Shown here one piece after another: positions 51,015-59,952 of a DNA stretch of 64,000 bases (its first letter is position 1; every line of letters begins with the position of its first letter). A program made the translations under genes and the position numbers. The notes under the pieces were generated by a model. The model was not told the origin of the DNA, searched no databases, and saw nothing but the letters and a program-made list of their open reading frames with translations. The DNA is from Polaromonas sp. (lineage in GTDB: Bacteria > Pseudomonadota > Gammaproteobacteria > Burkholderiales > Burkholderiaceae_C): contig NZ_JAAFGZ010000008.1 in NCBI RefSeq assembly GCF_010365105.1, forward strand, positions 79,656-143,655, in the 5' to 3' direction.

Positions 51015-51739
51015 GCGGCGGCGTTGCTGTGGGGTGAAGGGGTGGGTGTTGAGGCCTGAGCGGGCGCGGTGCTGCGCTGCGCCGCTTCGATGTTCACCAT
51101 GGCTTCGGCGTAGTTCACCATCTGGTCGCACCAGGCGTCGATGCCTTGAGGGTCGAGCAGCCGGGGCCGGATGGCCTGCACGATGTCGCGCGTGACGAAC
51201 AGCTGCACGGCCAGGCCGGCGATGCTGAAGGCCAGCCGGTGCAGGCCGTCATCGGCTTGCGGCAAGCCCAGGCGCCGACCCAGCAGCGCCACCAGTGCCG
51301 CATGCGCCGGCTTGATGCCGTTGTCGATCTCCTCGGCCCAGACGCCGGTCGGTTCGAGCATTTCGCGAAAGTGCAGGCGGGTGCATTGCTGCACCACTTC
51401 GCCCTGCTTCATCGGGGCCAAGAAGCTGGCCATGAAGCCGTGCAGCGACTGGCGCAGGCTCAAATCCGGCTGGTCGAGCAGCGTCAGGTCGTTTTCGGTG
51501 CAGCCCATCGGCTCGGTGAAGGCGGCGCGGTAAAGCCCGGCCTTGTCGCCGAAGTAGTAGCTGATGGCGGCAAGGTTGGCGCCGGCGGCCAGCGCAATCT
51601 CGCGCGTCGAGGTCTTGGCAAAGCCTTTTTCGGCAAACAGCCGCAGCGCGGCATGCAGCAGCAGCAGCCGGGCTTCGGCACCGTCGGAGCGCTGCTTGCG
51701 CGGCTCGGCAGCGGAGGGTGTGGGGTCGCTTGGAATCAT
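51011..51739 (-). CDS. TetR-family regulator of the RND operon (CerR-like)
   Basis: A 242-residue TetR regulator. The N-terminal helix-turn-helix is STREIALAAGANLAAISYYF preceded by LHAALRLFAEKGFAKT. The C-terminal domain (CTRLHFREMLEPTGVWAEEI) matches the CerR/DUF1956 type. Start ATG 51739 (MIPSDPTPS). It is the first gene of the RND operon, overlapping the outer-membrane factor by four bases. The palindromic operator at 51764-51799 is 25 bases upstream. Confidence 0.92.
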   Translation of the reverse strand: MIPSDPTPSAAEPRKQRSDGAEARLLLLHAALRLFAEKGFAKTSTREIALAAGANLAAISYYFGDKAGLYRAAFTEPMGCTENDLTLLDQPDLSLRQSLHGFMASFLAPMKQGEVVQQCTRLHFREMLEPTGVWAEEIDNGIKPAHAALVALLGRRLGLPQADDGLHRLAFSIAGLAVQLFVTRDIVQAIRPRLLDPQGIDAWCDQMVNYAEAMVNIEAAQRSTAPAQASTPTPSPHSNAAA

Positions 51740-51763
51740 GTGCCGGATTACAGCACACAAGCC

Positions 51764-51799
51764 AATCAAACGTTTGATTTAGTTAAATCATTCGTTTGA
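51764..51799. promoter_or_regulatory. TetR operator region of the RND operon
   Basis: AATCAAACGTTTGATT is a perfect 16-bp palindrome; a second, imperfect copy AATCATTCGTTTGA follows 22 bases later and overlaps the glnE stop codon. Its place right before tetR-RND suggests autorepression. Confidence 0.7.
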
Positions 51800-54700
51800 C
51801 TTGAAGCAGGCAAGCCACAGCGCCTGAATGGCATCGCGCTCGGCCTGCAAAGCGGGCGGCGTGACCTGCGTCGGTTCTTCGTTCAGGCGCGCAAGGTGCT
51901 GTACGCGCCGCAGTTCACGGTAGGCACTGGCGGCGTTCTGACCCACGTCGTCGGGCAGCAAGCCGGCCGTTTCCGCGCGCTGCAGCAGGGCGATGTTGCC
52001 GACGTTGTCGACCAGTTCGGGGTGCTGGGCGGCCTGCGACAGCACCAGGAACTGCACCGCAAATTCGGCATCGACCATGCCGCCGACGCTGTGCTTGACG
52101 TCGAACTTGCCGCCCCGGACCGGGCGTGCGCTGCGGACTTTCCGGCGCATCTCGACAATTTCACGGCTCAGCGCCTGCGGGTCGCGCGGCGCGGTGATGA
52201 CCGCCCGGCGCACCTCGTCAAAGCGCTGGCGCAGCGACTCGCTGCCCAGCACGAAGCGGGCGCGCGTCATCGCCTGGTGTTCCCAGGTCCAGGCGGTGTT
52301 GCTGCCGCGCCGCTGCTGGTAGTTGGCAAATGCCTCGAACGGCGTGACCAGCAGGCCGGAATTGCCGTTGGGCCGCAGCGCGGTGTCAATCTCGTACAGG
52401 TCGCCTTCGGCGGTTTTCAGGGTTAGCCAGTTGATCAGCTTGCGGACAAAGCCGGCATACACCTCGGCCGCGCGCTCGTCGTCGTCGTCATAGACAAAGA
52501 CGATGTCCAGGTCGCTGCCGTAGCCCAGTTCCTTGCCGCCCAGCTTGCCGTAGGCAATGATGCCGAAGCAGGGGGTCTCGCGGTGCCGGTTTTTCAGGTG
52601 CTGCCAGCACCATTGCACGGTGATGTCCAGAATCACCTCGGCCAGTGCGCTCAGGTCGTCGGCAACCTGCTCGACGCTGAGCACGCCCTCGACATCGCGC
52701 GCCAGGGTGCGGAACACCTCGACATGGTGGGCACGGCGCAGCAGGCTCAGGCAGGTTTCCTCGTCATCCTCGCCGGTGCGCCGGAGCGACGCCAGGCGCT
52801 GCTGCAAGTCGCGGGAAAAGGCGGCGGCGTCAAAGCGCTCACGCATCAGCTCGTCGCTGGCGAGTTCGTCGATCACGCCGGGGTGCTGCATCAGGTAGCG
52901 CGCCGGCCACCGGGCCGCGCCGAGCAGCCCGAGCAGCCGTTCATGCACCGACGGGCGCTCCATCAGCAGCGCCAGGTAGCTCTCGCGCCGCAGCAGCGGC
53001 TCGATCCAGTCGATCAGCCGCAGTGCCGCTTCTTCGCTCACCCGGCCTTCCATCAGCCACTGGGCGGTCAGCTGCACCAGGCGGCTCAGGCGCGCGCGCG
53101 AATCCTCGCGCAGCGCCAGGATGCGCGGATGCTGGTGCCACGCGGCCAGCCGGCTCCTGAACAGCACTGGCCAGTCGGGTGGCAACTGCTCCAGCAGGTC
53201 GTCGAGCTGCTGCGCCGGCGAGGCACCCTGCCGGCATCCCTTGCCCTTGCATTCGGGCTGGCCTCCGAGCAGGATGTCGAATTCGCCTGCGACCAGTTCG
53301 CGGTGGGTGTCCAGGTCGTGCAGGAACAGGCAGCCGTTGGCGTAGCCCATCGTCGCGGCAATCCAGGCCAGGTCGTCGTCGCGGGTCGGCAGCACATGGG
53401 TCTGCTGGTCGTCCAGGTACTGGATGCGGTGCTCGACGCGGCGCAGGAATTCATACGCCCGGGCCATGGCGTCGGCGGTGTCCTGCGGCATCAGGCCGGC
53501 ATGCGCGACGCGCTCAAGCGCCTCCAGGGTGGAGCGGGTGCGCAATTCGGGAAACTGTCCGCCGCGCACCACCTGCAGCACCTGCACGGTGAATTCGATC
53601 TCGCGGATGCCGCCGCGCGACATCTTCACGTCGTTGGCGCGTTCCGGGTGGCCGGCGCAACGCTTGGCCGCATGCTCGCGGATCTGCCGGTGCAACACCC
53701 GCAACGCATCAAACACGCTGTAGTCAAGGTAGCGGCGAAAGACGAAGGGCAGCACCGCGCCGCGCAAAGCCTGCGCCGAACCGTCGCCGATGCAGTCAAG
53801 CGGCGCCACGACACGGCTCTTGAGCCAGGCAAAGCGCTCCCATTCACGGCCCTGCGCCTGAAAGTATTCCTCCAGCGCGCTGAGTGAGACGGCGGCTGGT
53901 CCCGAATTGCCGTTCGGCCGCAGCGCCAGGTCAACCCGGAACACAAAGCCGTGCTCGGTCGCATCGCCGATCAGGCTGAACACCGCCCGGACCTGGCGCG
54001 CGAAATACTCGTGGTTGGAAATCTGACCCCGGCCGTCAGGGCGGCCGGCGGTCTCGCCGTCGTGGTCGTAAACATAGATCAGGTCGATGTCGCTCGACAC
54101 ATTCAGTTCACGCGCGCCCAGTTTGCCCATGCCGACCACCCACATCCGCGCCGGCCCGCCGCACGCGGCCTGGGGCGCGCCGTGCTGCTCATCAAGGGCC
54201 GCCCGGGAGTGCTGCATGGCCACGTCAAGCGCCAGTTCGGCCAGCTCGGTCATGGCGCCGGTCACCACCTGCAGTGCAACGCCTGGCCGTGCAAGGGCGG
54301 CACTCTCCAACCCAGCAGGGGCCACAGAACCGGCTTCGCCGGGCTGTAGGCGCAGCGCCCCCCCGGGGGGCAGCGAAGCACACGCAGTGGCGAGCGTGGG
54401 GGCGACATCCTGCAAGCCAGGGCCGCGGAACTGGCTTTGCCAGGCCGCAGGCGCAGTGGCCCCCTCGGGGGGCAGCGACCCGCAAAGCGGCAGAGCGTGG
54501 GGGCCATCCCCCTGCAAGCCAGGGCCGCGGAACTGGCTTTGCCAGGCCGCAGGCGCAGTGACCCCCTCGGGGGGCAGCGACCCGCAAAGCGGCGGAGCGT
54601 GGGGGCTACAGTCCAGCACCACCAGCCGTTCCAGCACCAGTTGGCGCAGCACGCGCAGCGCTGCGCCAGTGTCCAGTCCACTGGCCATCAGCGCATCAAG

Positions 54701-54871
54701 CGTGACCTGCATCGCCGGGCGCAGCGGCGCGCCGTCGGCCAGCAGCGGCATCTGTTCGGCATAACGCCGGCGAATGCGCTGGACAAAGCGGGAATAGGAC
54801 GCGGCATCCGGGGGAGTCGGCCCTGCGGGAACAGGGGTTTTTGTACAGTCAGTCGAGGAATCAGTCATCAC
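51788..54871 (-). CDS. glnE: Glutamine synthetase adenylyltransferase/deadenylase, with 102-residue repeat insertion
   Basis: A 1027-residue bifunctional regulator that adenylylates and de-adenylylates glutamine synthetase in response to PII. The first nucleotidyltransferase domain has MGKLGARELNVSSDIDLIYV and the second AYGKLGGKELGYGSDLDIVF; the inactive-loop and C-terminal helical parts follow. The family is near 950 residues; this one is longer because residues 90-191 are three 34-residue copies of a GC-rich repeat (PHAxPLCGSLPPEG ... QFRGPGLQ), inserted just before the first catalytic domain. The frame stays open. Start is the double ATG at 54871/54868. The gene ends within the RND operator. 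Confidence 0.95.
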   Translation of the reverse strand: MMTDSSTDCTKTPVPAGPTPPDAASYSRFVQRIRRRYAEQMPLLADGAPLRPAMQVTLDALMASGLDTGAALRVLRQLVLERLVVLDCSPHAPPLCGSLPPEGVTAPAAWQSQFRGPGLQGDGPHALPLCGSLPPEGATAPAAWQSQFRGPGLQDVAPTLATACASLPPGGALRLQPGEAGSVAPAGLESAALARPGVALQVVTGAMTELAELALDVAMQHSRAALDEQHGAPQAACGGPARMWVVGMGKLGARELNVSSDIDLIYVYDHDGETAGRPDGRGQISNHEYFARQVRAVFSLIGDATEHGFVFRVDLALRPNGNSGPAAVSLSALEEYFQAQGREWERFAWLKSRVVAPLDCIGDGSAQALRGAVLPFVFRRYLDYSVFDALRVLHRQIREHAAKRCAGHPERANDVKMSRGGIREIEFTVQVLQVVRGGQFPELRTRSTLEALERVAHAGLMPQDTADAMARAYEFLRRVEHRIQYLDDQQTHVLPTRDDDLAWIAATMGYANGCLFLHDLDTHRELVAGEFDILLGGQPECKGKGCRQGASPAQQLDDLLEQLPPDWPVLFRSRLAAWHQHPRILALREDSRARLSRLVQLTAQWLMEGRVSEEAALRLIDWIEPLLRRESYLALLMERPSVHERLLGLLGAARWPARYLMQHPGVIDELASDELMRERFDAAAFSRDLQQRLASLRRTGEDDEETCLSLLRRAHHVEVFRTLARDVEGVLSVEQVADDLSALAEVILDITVQWCWQHLKNRHRETPCFGIIAYGKLGGKELGYGSDLDIVFVYDDDDERAAEVYAGFVRKLINWLTLKTAEGDLYEIDTALRPNGNSGLLVTPFEAFANYQQRRGSNTAWTWEHQAMTRARFVLGSESLRQRFDEVRRAVITAPRDPQALSREIVEMRRKVRSARPVRGGKFDVKHSVGGMVDAEFAVQFLVLSQAAQHPELVDNVGNIALLQRAETAGLLPDDVGQNAASAYRELRRVQHLARLNEEPTQVTPPALQAERDAIQALWLACFKSNE
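54299..54604. repeat. GC-rich repeat, three tandem copies read in frame in glnE
   Basis: 306 bp = three units of about 102 bp, encoding residues 90-191. Units 1 and 2 are nearly identical at the protein level (PHAPPLCGSLPPEGVTAPAA and PHALPLCGSLPPEGATAPAA); unit 3 is diverged and partly shifted by one base relative to them (PTLATACASLPPGGALRLQP), yet remains open. DNA units carry CCCCTCGGGGGGCAGCGACC and GAGCGTGGGGGC, the same as the intergenic copies at 9391 and 31130. Confidence 0.92.
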
Positions 54872-54942
54872 AACACTACTTCACAAACTTCGTGGTTCTG
54901 CGCCGGCCGGTCAAACCGTCGGCGGTCATAATTCTCCGGTCA

Positions 54943-57900
54943 ATGGAGTCCCTCCCCATCAGCCCGTCCGCTTCACCCGCCCTGCCATCCCCGCCGTCCC
55001 GGCGTCTGCGATGGATCGCCGTGGCCGTGCGCGGCCTGCTCTGGCTGGTGGCCGCGGCCTGGCTGCTGTTCGGCCTGAGCTGGGGGGTGCTTCACGGCTG
55101 GATTGTGCCGCGAATTGCCGAGTTCCGTCCGCAGCTGGAAGCCCAGGCCAGCCGGGCGCTTGGGGTGCCGGTGCGCATCGGCCGCATCACCGGCAAGTCG
55201 CTGGGCGCGATCCCGTCCTTCGAGCTGCATGACGTGGTCCTGCTTGATGCCCAGGGGCGCGAGGCGGTGCGCCTGCCGCATGTGCTGGGCGCGCTTTCCC
55301 CTTCCTCGCTGTGGGGGCTTGGCTTCGAGCAACTGGTGATCGAGCGGCCCGAGGTCGATATCCGCCGCGCTGCCGACGGCAAGATATTTGTCGGCGGCCT
55401 GGATGTCTCGAAAGACACCGACACCGGCCACAGCGCGGTCGCCGACTGGTTGTTCTCGCAGACCGAATTTGTCGTGCGCGGCGGCACCCTGCGCTGGACC
55501 GACGAGATGCGGCCGGCGCCGCCGTTGGCTCTGGGCCAGGTGGACGCGGTGATGCGCAACAGCCGGCACCGCCACCTGATGCGGCTGGACGCGACGCCGC
55601 CGGCCGAATGGGGCGAACGCTTCAGCCTGCGGGCGATCTTCCGGCAGCCGCTGCTGTCGCGGCGCAATGGCGATTTCCTGAACTGGAGCGGCCAGGTGTA
55701 TGGCGAGTTTTCCCGGGTCGATGTGTCCCGCGTCCAGCAGTACGCCGGCCTGGAAAAGCTCGGCATTGCGTTGAACCGCGGGCAGGGCGCGCTGCGCGCC
55801 TGGTCCGACGTCAGCAAGGGAAAAGTCACCGGCGCGCTGGTCGATGTCGCGCTGCAGGGCGTCGATGCGCGGCTGGGTGCCGATCTGGAGCCGCTGGCCT
55901 TCAACACCCTGGCCGGGCGCGTGGCGGCAAGCCAGCATGATGGCGGATTCGACGTCAGCACCGAGGGCCTGCAGTTCAGCACCCGGGACGGCCTGCAGTG
56001 GCCGGGCGGCAACCTGGCGCTGGTGCATGCCAACGCGTCACGCCAGGCGCCCGCGCACACCACACTCAAGGCCGACCGGCTGGACCTGGCAGCGCTGGCG
56101 CGGATTGCCGGCCGCCTGCCGCTGGAGCCGTCGGCGCACGCGCTGGTGGCGTCGCTGGCGCCCCGGGGTCTGGTGGAAACGCTGGATGCCCGCTGGCAGG
56201 GGCCGCTCGATGGCCCGTCGGCCTATGCCGCCAAGGGCCGCGTGACGGATTTGAGCGTTGCCGCAGGGCCAGCCGCTGCTGCGTCCGGCGCAACGGCGGG
56301 CATCGGCGCGCAGGCGGTTCCCGGCCGGCCAGGCCTGAGCGGCGCCACGGTGGACTTCAACCTGACGCAGGACGGCGGCCAGGCCAGCGTGAAGATCGCC
56401 AAAGGCGCGCTTGACCTTCCCGGAATTTTTGAGGAATCCCGCCTGCCGATGGACCAGCTGTCGGTGCAGGCGCAATGGAAAAGTGCAGGCGAAAAGATCG
56501 ACCTGCAGTTGCGCGACCTGAAGTTTGAAAATGCCGATGCCCAGGGCCAGGCGCAGGTCCGCTGGCGCACCGATGATGCCGCCGCCGGCCCGCCTGAAGC
56601 CGGCGAATCGGCCGACCGCCGCTTTCCCGGCATCCTGGACCTGCAGGGCAGCCTGAGCCGGGGCGACGGCAGCCGGGTGCACCGCTACCTGCCGCTGGTG
56701 CTGGACCCTGAGGTTCGCCACTATGTGCGCGATGCCGTCATCAAGGGCCAGGTCAGCGACGTGAAGTTCAAGGTCAGGGGGCCGGTCTGGCACCTGCCGT
56801 TTGCCAACCCGGCGCTGGGGGATTTCCAGGTGTCGGCAAAAGTACGCAACGGGCATCTTGTCTATGTTCCCAAAGCCTTGCAGCCGCCTGGCGCCGCACC
56901 CTGGCCGGCGCTGACCGAACTGAATGGCGAACTGCTGTTCAGCCGGGCTTCGCTGGACGTCAAGGTTGCCAGCGGCAAGGTCGCCGGCCTGCCGGGCCTG
57001 CAACTGCTCAAGGGCGACGCGCGCATTGCCAACCTTGAACACCAGCCGGCGGTGGAGGTGGCGGTGGAGGTCAGGGGCGCGCTGTCGGACGCGCTGGGCT
57101 TTGTCAACAGCTCGCCCCTTGGCGCCATGACGGAGCATGCCCTGGCGGACGCCACGGCCACTGGCGCGGCTGACTACCGTTTTCGCCTGCGCCTGCCGAT
57201 CGACGCGATCGACACGTCAACCGTCGAGGGCACGGTGACGCTGCCGGGCAATGACCTGAAGTTCCTGGCCCAGGCGCCGCTGCTGGGCCAGGTCAAGGGC
57301 GTGGTGAACGTGACCGACCAGGGTTTCAGCGTGGCCGGCGCGCAGGCCCGTCTGCTCGGCGGCGACGTCCGCATCGACGGCGGAACACGGCCGCTGGCGC
57401 CCGTCGCCGGTGCCAGGACCAGCGTCGCCTTCAAGGCGCAGGGCACGGTCACCGCCGACGGGCTGCGCCAGGCAACCGAACTCGGGCTGGCGTCGCGCGT
57501 GGCCGCGCACCTCAGCGGCAGCACCGCCTACAGCGCCACGCTGCAGTTCCGGCAGGGCGTGCCCATTCCCGAGATCATGGTGTCCAGCAGCCTGCAGGGC
57601 ATGGCGCTGAACCTGCCGGCACCGCTGGCCAAGACGGCCGAAACGGCCTTGCCGGTACGCTTTGAAAACCAGCTGGTGGCCAGTTCGATGGACGCCGGCC
57701 AGACGCTGCAGGACCAGCTGTCGCTGAGCATCGGGCGGGTGGCGGTCATCAGCTACCTGCGCGACCTCAGCGGCAACGACGTCCGTGTGCTCCGGGGCAG
57801 TATTGGGGTGGGGCTGGAGGCTGGCGAATCGACGCCGGCGCCGCCAACCGGCGTCGGCGCCCATGTCAACCTGGCGGCACTGGACCTGGACGCCTGGGAA

Positions 57901-59145
57901 GGCGTTCTGGGCCAGGGCGCCAGCGTGGCGCAGCCGGCCGCCAGCGCGCCGGCCGGGCTGGCCGACGCCATGGGCTACCTGCCCAACGTGATGGCGATAC
58001 GCGCCAAACAGCTGAAAGTTCAGGGGCGCAGCCTGAACAACGTGGTGGTGGGCGCCAGCCGGGATGGCCTGAACTGGCGCGCCAACATCGATGCCGCCGA
58101 ACTGGACGGCTACCTGGAGTTTCGCCAGCCCGGCGCGCAGGGCGCCGGACGCGTCTATGCGCGGCTTTCCCGCCTGAGCCTGGCCGCCAGCGAGGCCAGC
58201 GAGGTCGAGGCGATGCTGGACGAGCAGCCCGCGAGCATTCCGGCACTCGACATCGTGGTCGAAAACCTGGAACTGCGTGGCAAGAAGCTGGGACGGGTCG
58301 AGATCGAGGCGATCAACCGGGGCGCGGCGCCCGCCGGGGGCGGCGTGCGTGAATGGCAGCTGAACAAGTTCAATGTCATCCTGCCCGAGGCCGTGCTGAC
58401 CGCCACCGGCAGCTGGGCGGCGCTGCCCACCGGTCCCCGGGCCGCACGGCCTTTGAACGAGCGCCGCCGGGCCAGCATGGACTTCAGGCTGGACATTGCC
58501 GACTCGGGCGAGTTGCTCGGGCGTTTCGGCATGAGCGGCGTGATCCGGCGCGGCAAGGGAACGCTGCAAGGGCAGGTCGCCTGGATGGGGTCGCCCTTGA
58601 GCCTGGACTATCCGAGCCTGAACGGGGAATTCCATGTGAACGTCGCGTCCGGCCAGTTCATGAAGGCCGACCCGGGCATCGCCAAGCTGCTGGGCGTGCT
58701 CAGCCTGCAGTCCTTGCCGCGCCGGCTGACGCTGGATTTCCGCGATGTGTTCTCGCAGGGTTTCGCCTTTGACTTCATTCGCGGCGATGTCACGATTGTC
58801 CAGGGCGTGGCGCAGACCAACAACCTGCAGATGAGCGGCGTCAATGCCGCCGTGCTGATGGAAGGCCGGGCCGGCATTGCCGATGAAACGCAAAGCCTCA
58901 AGGTGGTCGTGGTGCCCGAGATCAATGCCGGAACGGCTTCGCTGATTGCGACTGCCATCAATCCGGTGGTGGGCCTGGGCAGCTTTCTGGCGCAGATGTT
59001 CCTGCGCCGTCCGCTGATGGAGGCGGCCACGCAGGAATTCCAGATTGACGGAAGCTGGTACGACCCCATAATCACCAAAGTTGACCGCAAGGCGCGGGCC
59101 AGGGCCCAGGCGGGCGAGACCACAGTGGAGACACGCAAACCATGA
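54943..59145 (+). CDS. yhdP: YhdP-family AsmA-like protein
   Basis: A 1400-residue giant envelope protein of the YhdP family (TIGR02099), implicated in phospholipid transport to the outer membrane. One N-terminal membrane helix (GLLWLVAAAWLLFGLSWGVL) is followed by repeated beta-groove (AsmA/RBG) modules, with RIGRITGKSLGAIPSFELHD near the start and a C-terminal DUF3971-like region (VVVPEINAGTASLIATAINP). ATG 54943 (MESLPISPS) is chosen; the frame upstream to 54841 overlaps glnE's first codons. It overlaps the nitrilase-like gene by four bases. Confidence 0.94.
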   Translation: MESLPISPSASPALPSPPSRRLRWIAVAVRGLLWLVAAAWLLFGLSWGVLHGWIVPRIAEFRPQLEAQASRALGVPVRIGRITGKSLGAIPSFELHDVVLLDAQGREAVRLPHVLGALSPSSLWGLGFEQLVIERPEVDIRRAADGKIFVGGLDVSKDTDTGHSAVADWLFSQTEFVVRGGTLRWTDEMRPAPPLALGQVDAVMRNSRHRHLMRLDATPPAEWGERFSLRAIFRQPLLSRRNGDFLNWSGQVYGEFSRVDVSRVQQYAGLEKLGIALNRGQGALRAWSDVSKGKVTGALVDVALQGVDARLGADLEPLAFNTLAGRVAASQHDGGFDVSTEGLQFSTRDGLQWPGGNLALVHANASRQAPAHTTLKADRLDLAALARIAGRLPLEPSAHALVASLAPRGLVETLDARWQGPLDGPSAYAAKGRVTDLSVAAGPAAAASGATAGIGAQAVPGRPGLSGATVDFNLTQDGGQASVKIAKGALDLPGIFEESRLPMDQLSVQAQWKSAGEKIDLQLRDLKFENADAQGQAQVRWRTDDAAAGPPEAGESADRRFPGILDLQGSLSRGDGSRVHRYLPLVLDPEVRHYVRDAVIKGQVSDVKFKVRGPVWHLPFANPALGDFQVSAKVRNGHLVYVPKALQPPGAAPWPALTELNGELLFSRASLDVKVASGKVAGLPGLQLLKGDARIANLEHQPAVEVAVEVRGALSDALGFVNSSPLGAMTEHALADATATGAADYRFRLRLPIDAIDTSTVEGTVTLPGNDLKFLAQAPLLGQVKGVVNVTDQGFSVAGAQARLLGGDVRIDGGTRPLAPVAGARTSVAFKAQGTVTADGLRQATELGLASRVAAHLSGSTAYSATLQFRQGVPIPEIMVSSSLQGMALNLPAPLAKTAETALPVRFENQLVASSMDAGQTLQDQLSLSIGRVAVISYLRDLSGNDVRVLRGSIGVGLEAGESTPAPPTGVGAHVNLAALDLDAWEGVLGQGASVAQPAASAPAGLADAMGYLPNVMAIRAKQLKVQGRSLNNVVVGASRDGLNWRANIDAAELDGYLEFRQPGAQGAGRVYARLSRLSLAASEASEVEAMLDEQPASIPALDIVVENLELRGKKLGRVEIEAINRGAAPAGGGVREWQLNKFNVILPEAVLTATGSWAALPTGPRAARPLNERRRASMDFRLDIADSGELLGRFGMSGVIRRGKGTLQGQVAWMGSPLSLDYPSLNGEFHVNVASGQFMKADPGIAKLLGVLSLQSLPRRLTLDFRDVFSQGFAFDFIRGDVTIVQGVAQTNNLQMSGVNAAVLMEGRAGIADETQSLKVVVVPEINAGTASLIATAINPVVGLGSFLAQMFLRRPLMEAATQEFQIDGSWYDPIITKVDRKARARAQAGETTVETRKP

Positions 59146-59948
59146 AAATAGCTGCCATCCAGATGGTGTCCGGCGCCGGCGTTCAAGCCAACCTGGACGC
59201 GGCACGCCTGCTGCTGACCCGGGCGGCGGAGCAGGGGGCCGAGATGGCCGTGCTGCCCGAATATTTCTGCATCATGGGCCTGAAGGACACCGACAAGCTC
59301 AAGGTCCGGGAGCAGGCCGGCAGCGGGATGATCCAGGATTTTTTGAGCCGCTCGGCGCGCGAGCTGGGCCTGTGGATCGTCGGCGGCACGCTGCCCACGG
59401 CCACCGGCGATGCCGGCCGGGCGCACAACAGCTCGCTGGCCTATGCCCCCTCGGGCGCCTGCGTCGCGCGCTACGACAAGATCCACCTGTTCAAGTTTGC
59501 CCAGGGCGAGGAAGCACACGACGAAACCCGCGTGCTCGACCCCGGCAAGCAGCCGGTGCGCTTTGAGCTCGCCTCGCGCGATGGCCACATCTACACGGTC
59601 GGCCTGAGCGTCTGCTACGACCTGCGTTTTCCGGAGCTGTACCGCGCCCTGAAGGCCGATGTGCTGCTGGTGCCCAGCGCCTTTACCTGGATCACCGGCC
59701 AGGCGCACTGGGAGCTGCTGCTGCGCGCCCGGGCGATTGAAAACCTGGCCTATGTGGTGGCGGCCGCACAGGGCGGCGTGCACGAGAACGGCCGCCGCAC
59801 CTGGGGCCACAGCATGGTGGTCGGCCCCTGGGGCGAGATTCTGGCCGGGCAGGCCGAAGGGCCCGGCGTGGTCATGGGCGAGGTGCACGCCAGCCGGCTG
59901 CAGGAGGTTCGCCAGCGCCTGCCCGCCTTGAGCCACAGGGTGCTATGA
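59142..59948 (+). CDS. Nitrilase-superfamily carbon-nitrogen hydrolase (Nit2/omega-amidase-like)
   Basis: A 268-residue amidase. The catalytic triad is visible: Glu in MAVLPEYFCIMG, Lys in YDKIHLFKF and Cys in LSVCYDLRFPELYR. The motifs and length match the Nit1/Nit2 (deaminated glutathione amidase or omega-amidase) branch. Four-base overlap with yhdP and four-base spacing to the sensor kinase make an operon. The cellular substrate is inferred from the family: deaminated glutathione or alpha-ketoglutaramate. Confidence 0.92.
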   Translation: MKIAAIQMVSGAGVQANLDAARLLLTRAAEQGAEMAVLPEYFCIMGLKDTDKLKVREQAGSGMIQDFLSRSARELGLWIVGGTLPTATGDAGRAHNSSLAYAPSGACVARYDKIHLFKFAQGEEAHDETRVLDPGKQPVRFELASRDGHIYTVGLSVCYDLRFPELYRALKADVLLVPSAFTWITGQAHWELLLRARAIENLAYVVAAAQGGVHENGRRTWGHSMVVGPWGEILAGQAEGPGVVMGEVHASRLQEVRQRLPALSHRVL

Positions 59949-59952
59949 ACCG

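Noticed and set aside
54299..54604. Direct repeats in glnE considered as a CRISPR-like array
   Set aside because: Units are contiguous without unique spacers, are coding, and no cas genes exist nearby.
57217..59205. A 662-residue minus-strand frame inside yhdP
   Set aside because: Antisense shadow of the conserved YhdP protein; no motif, no ribosome-binding site.
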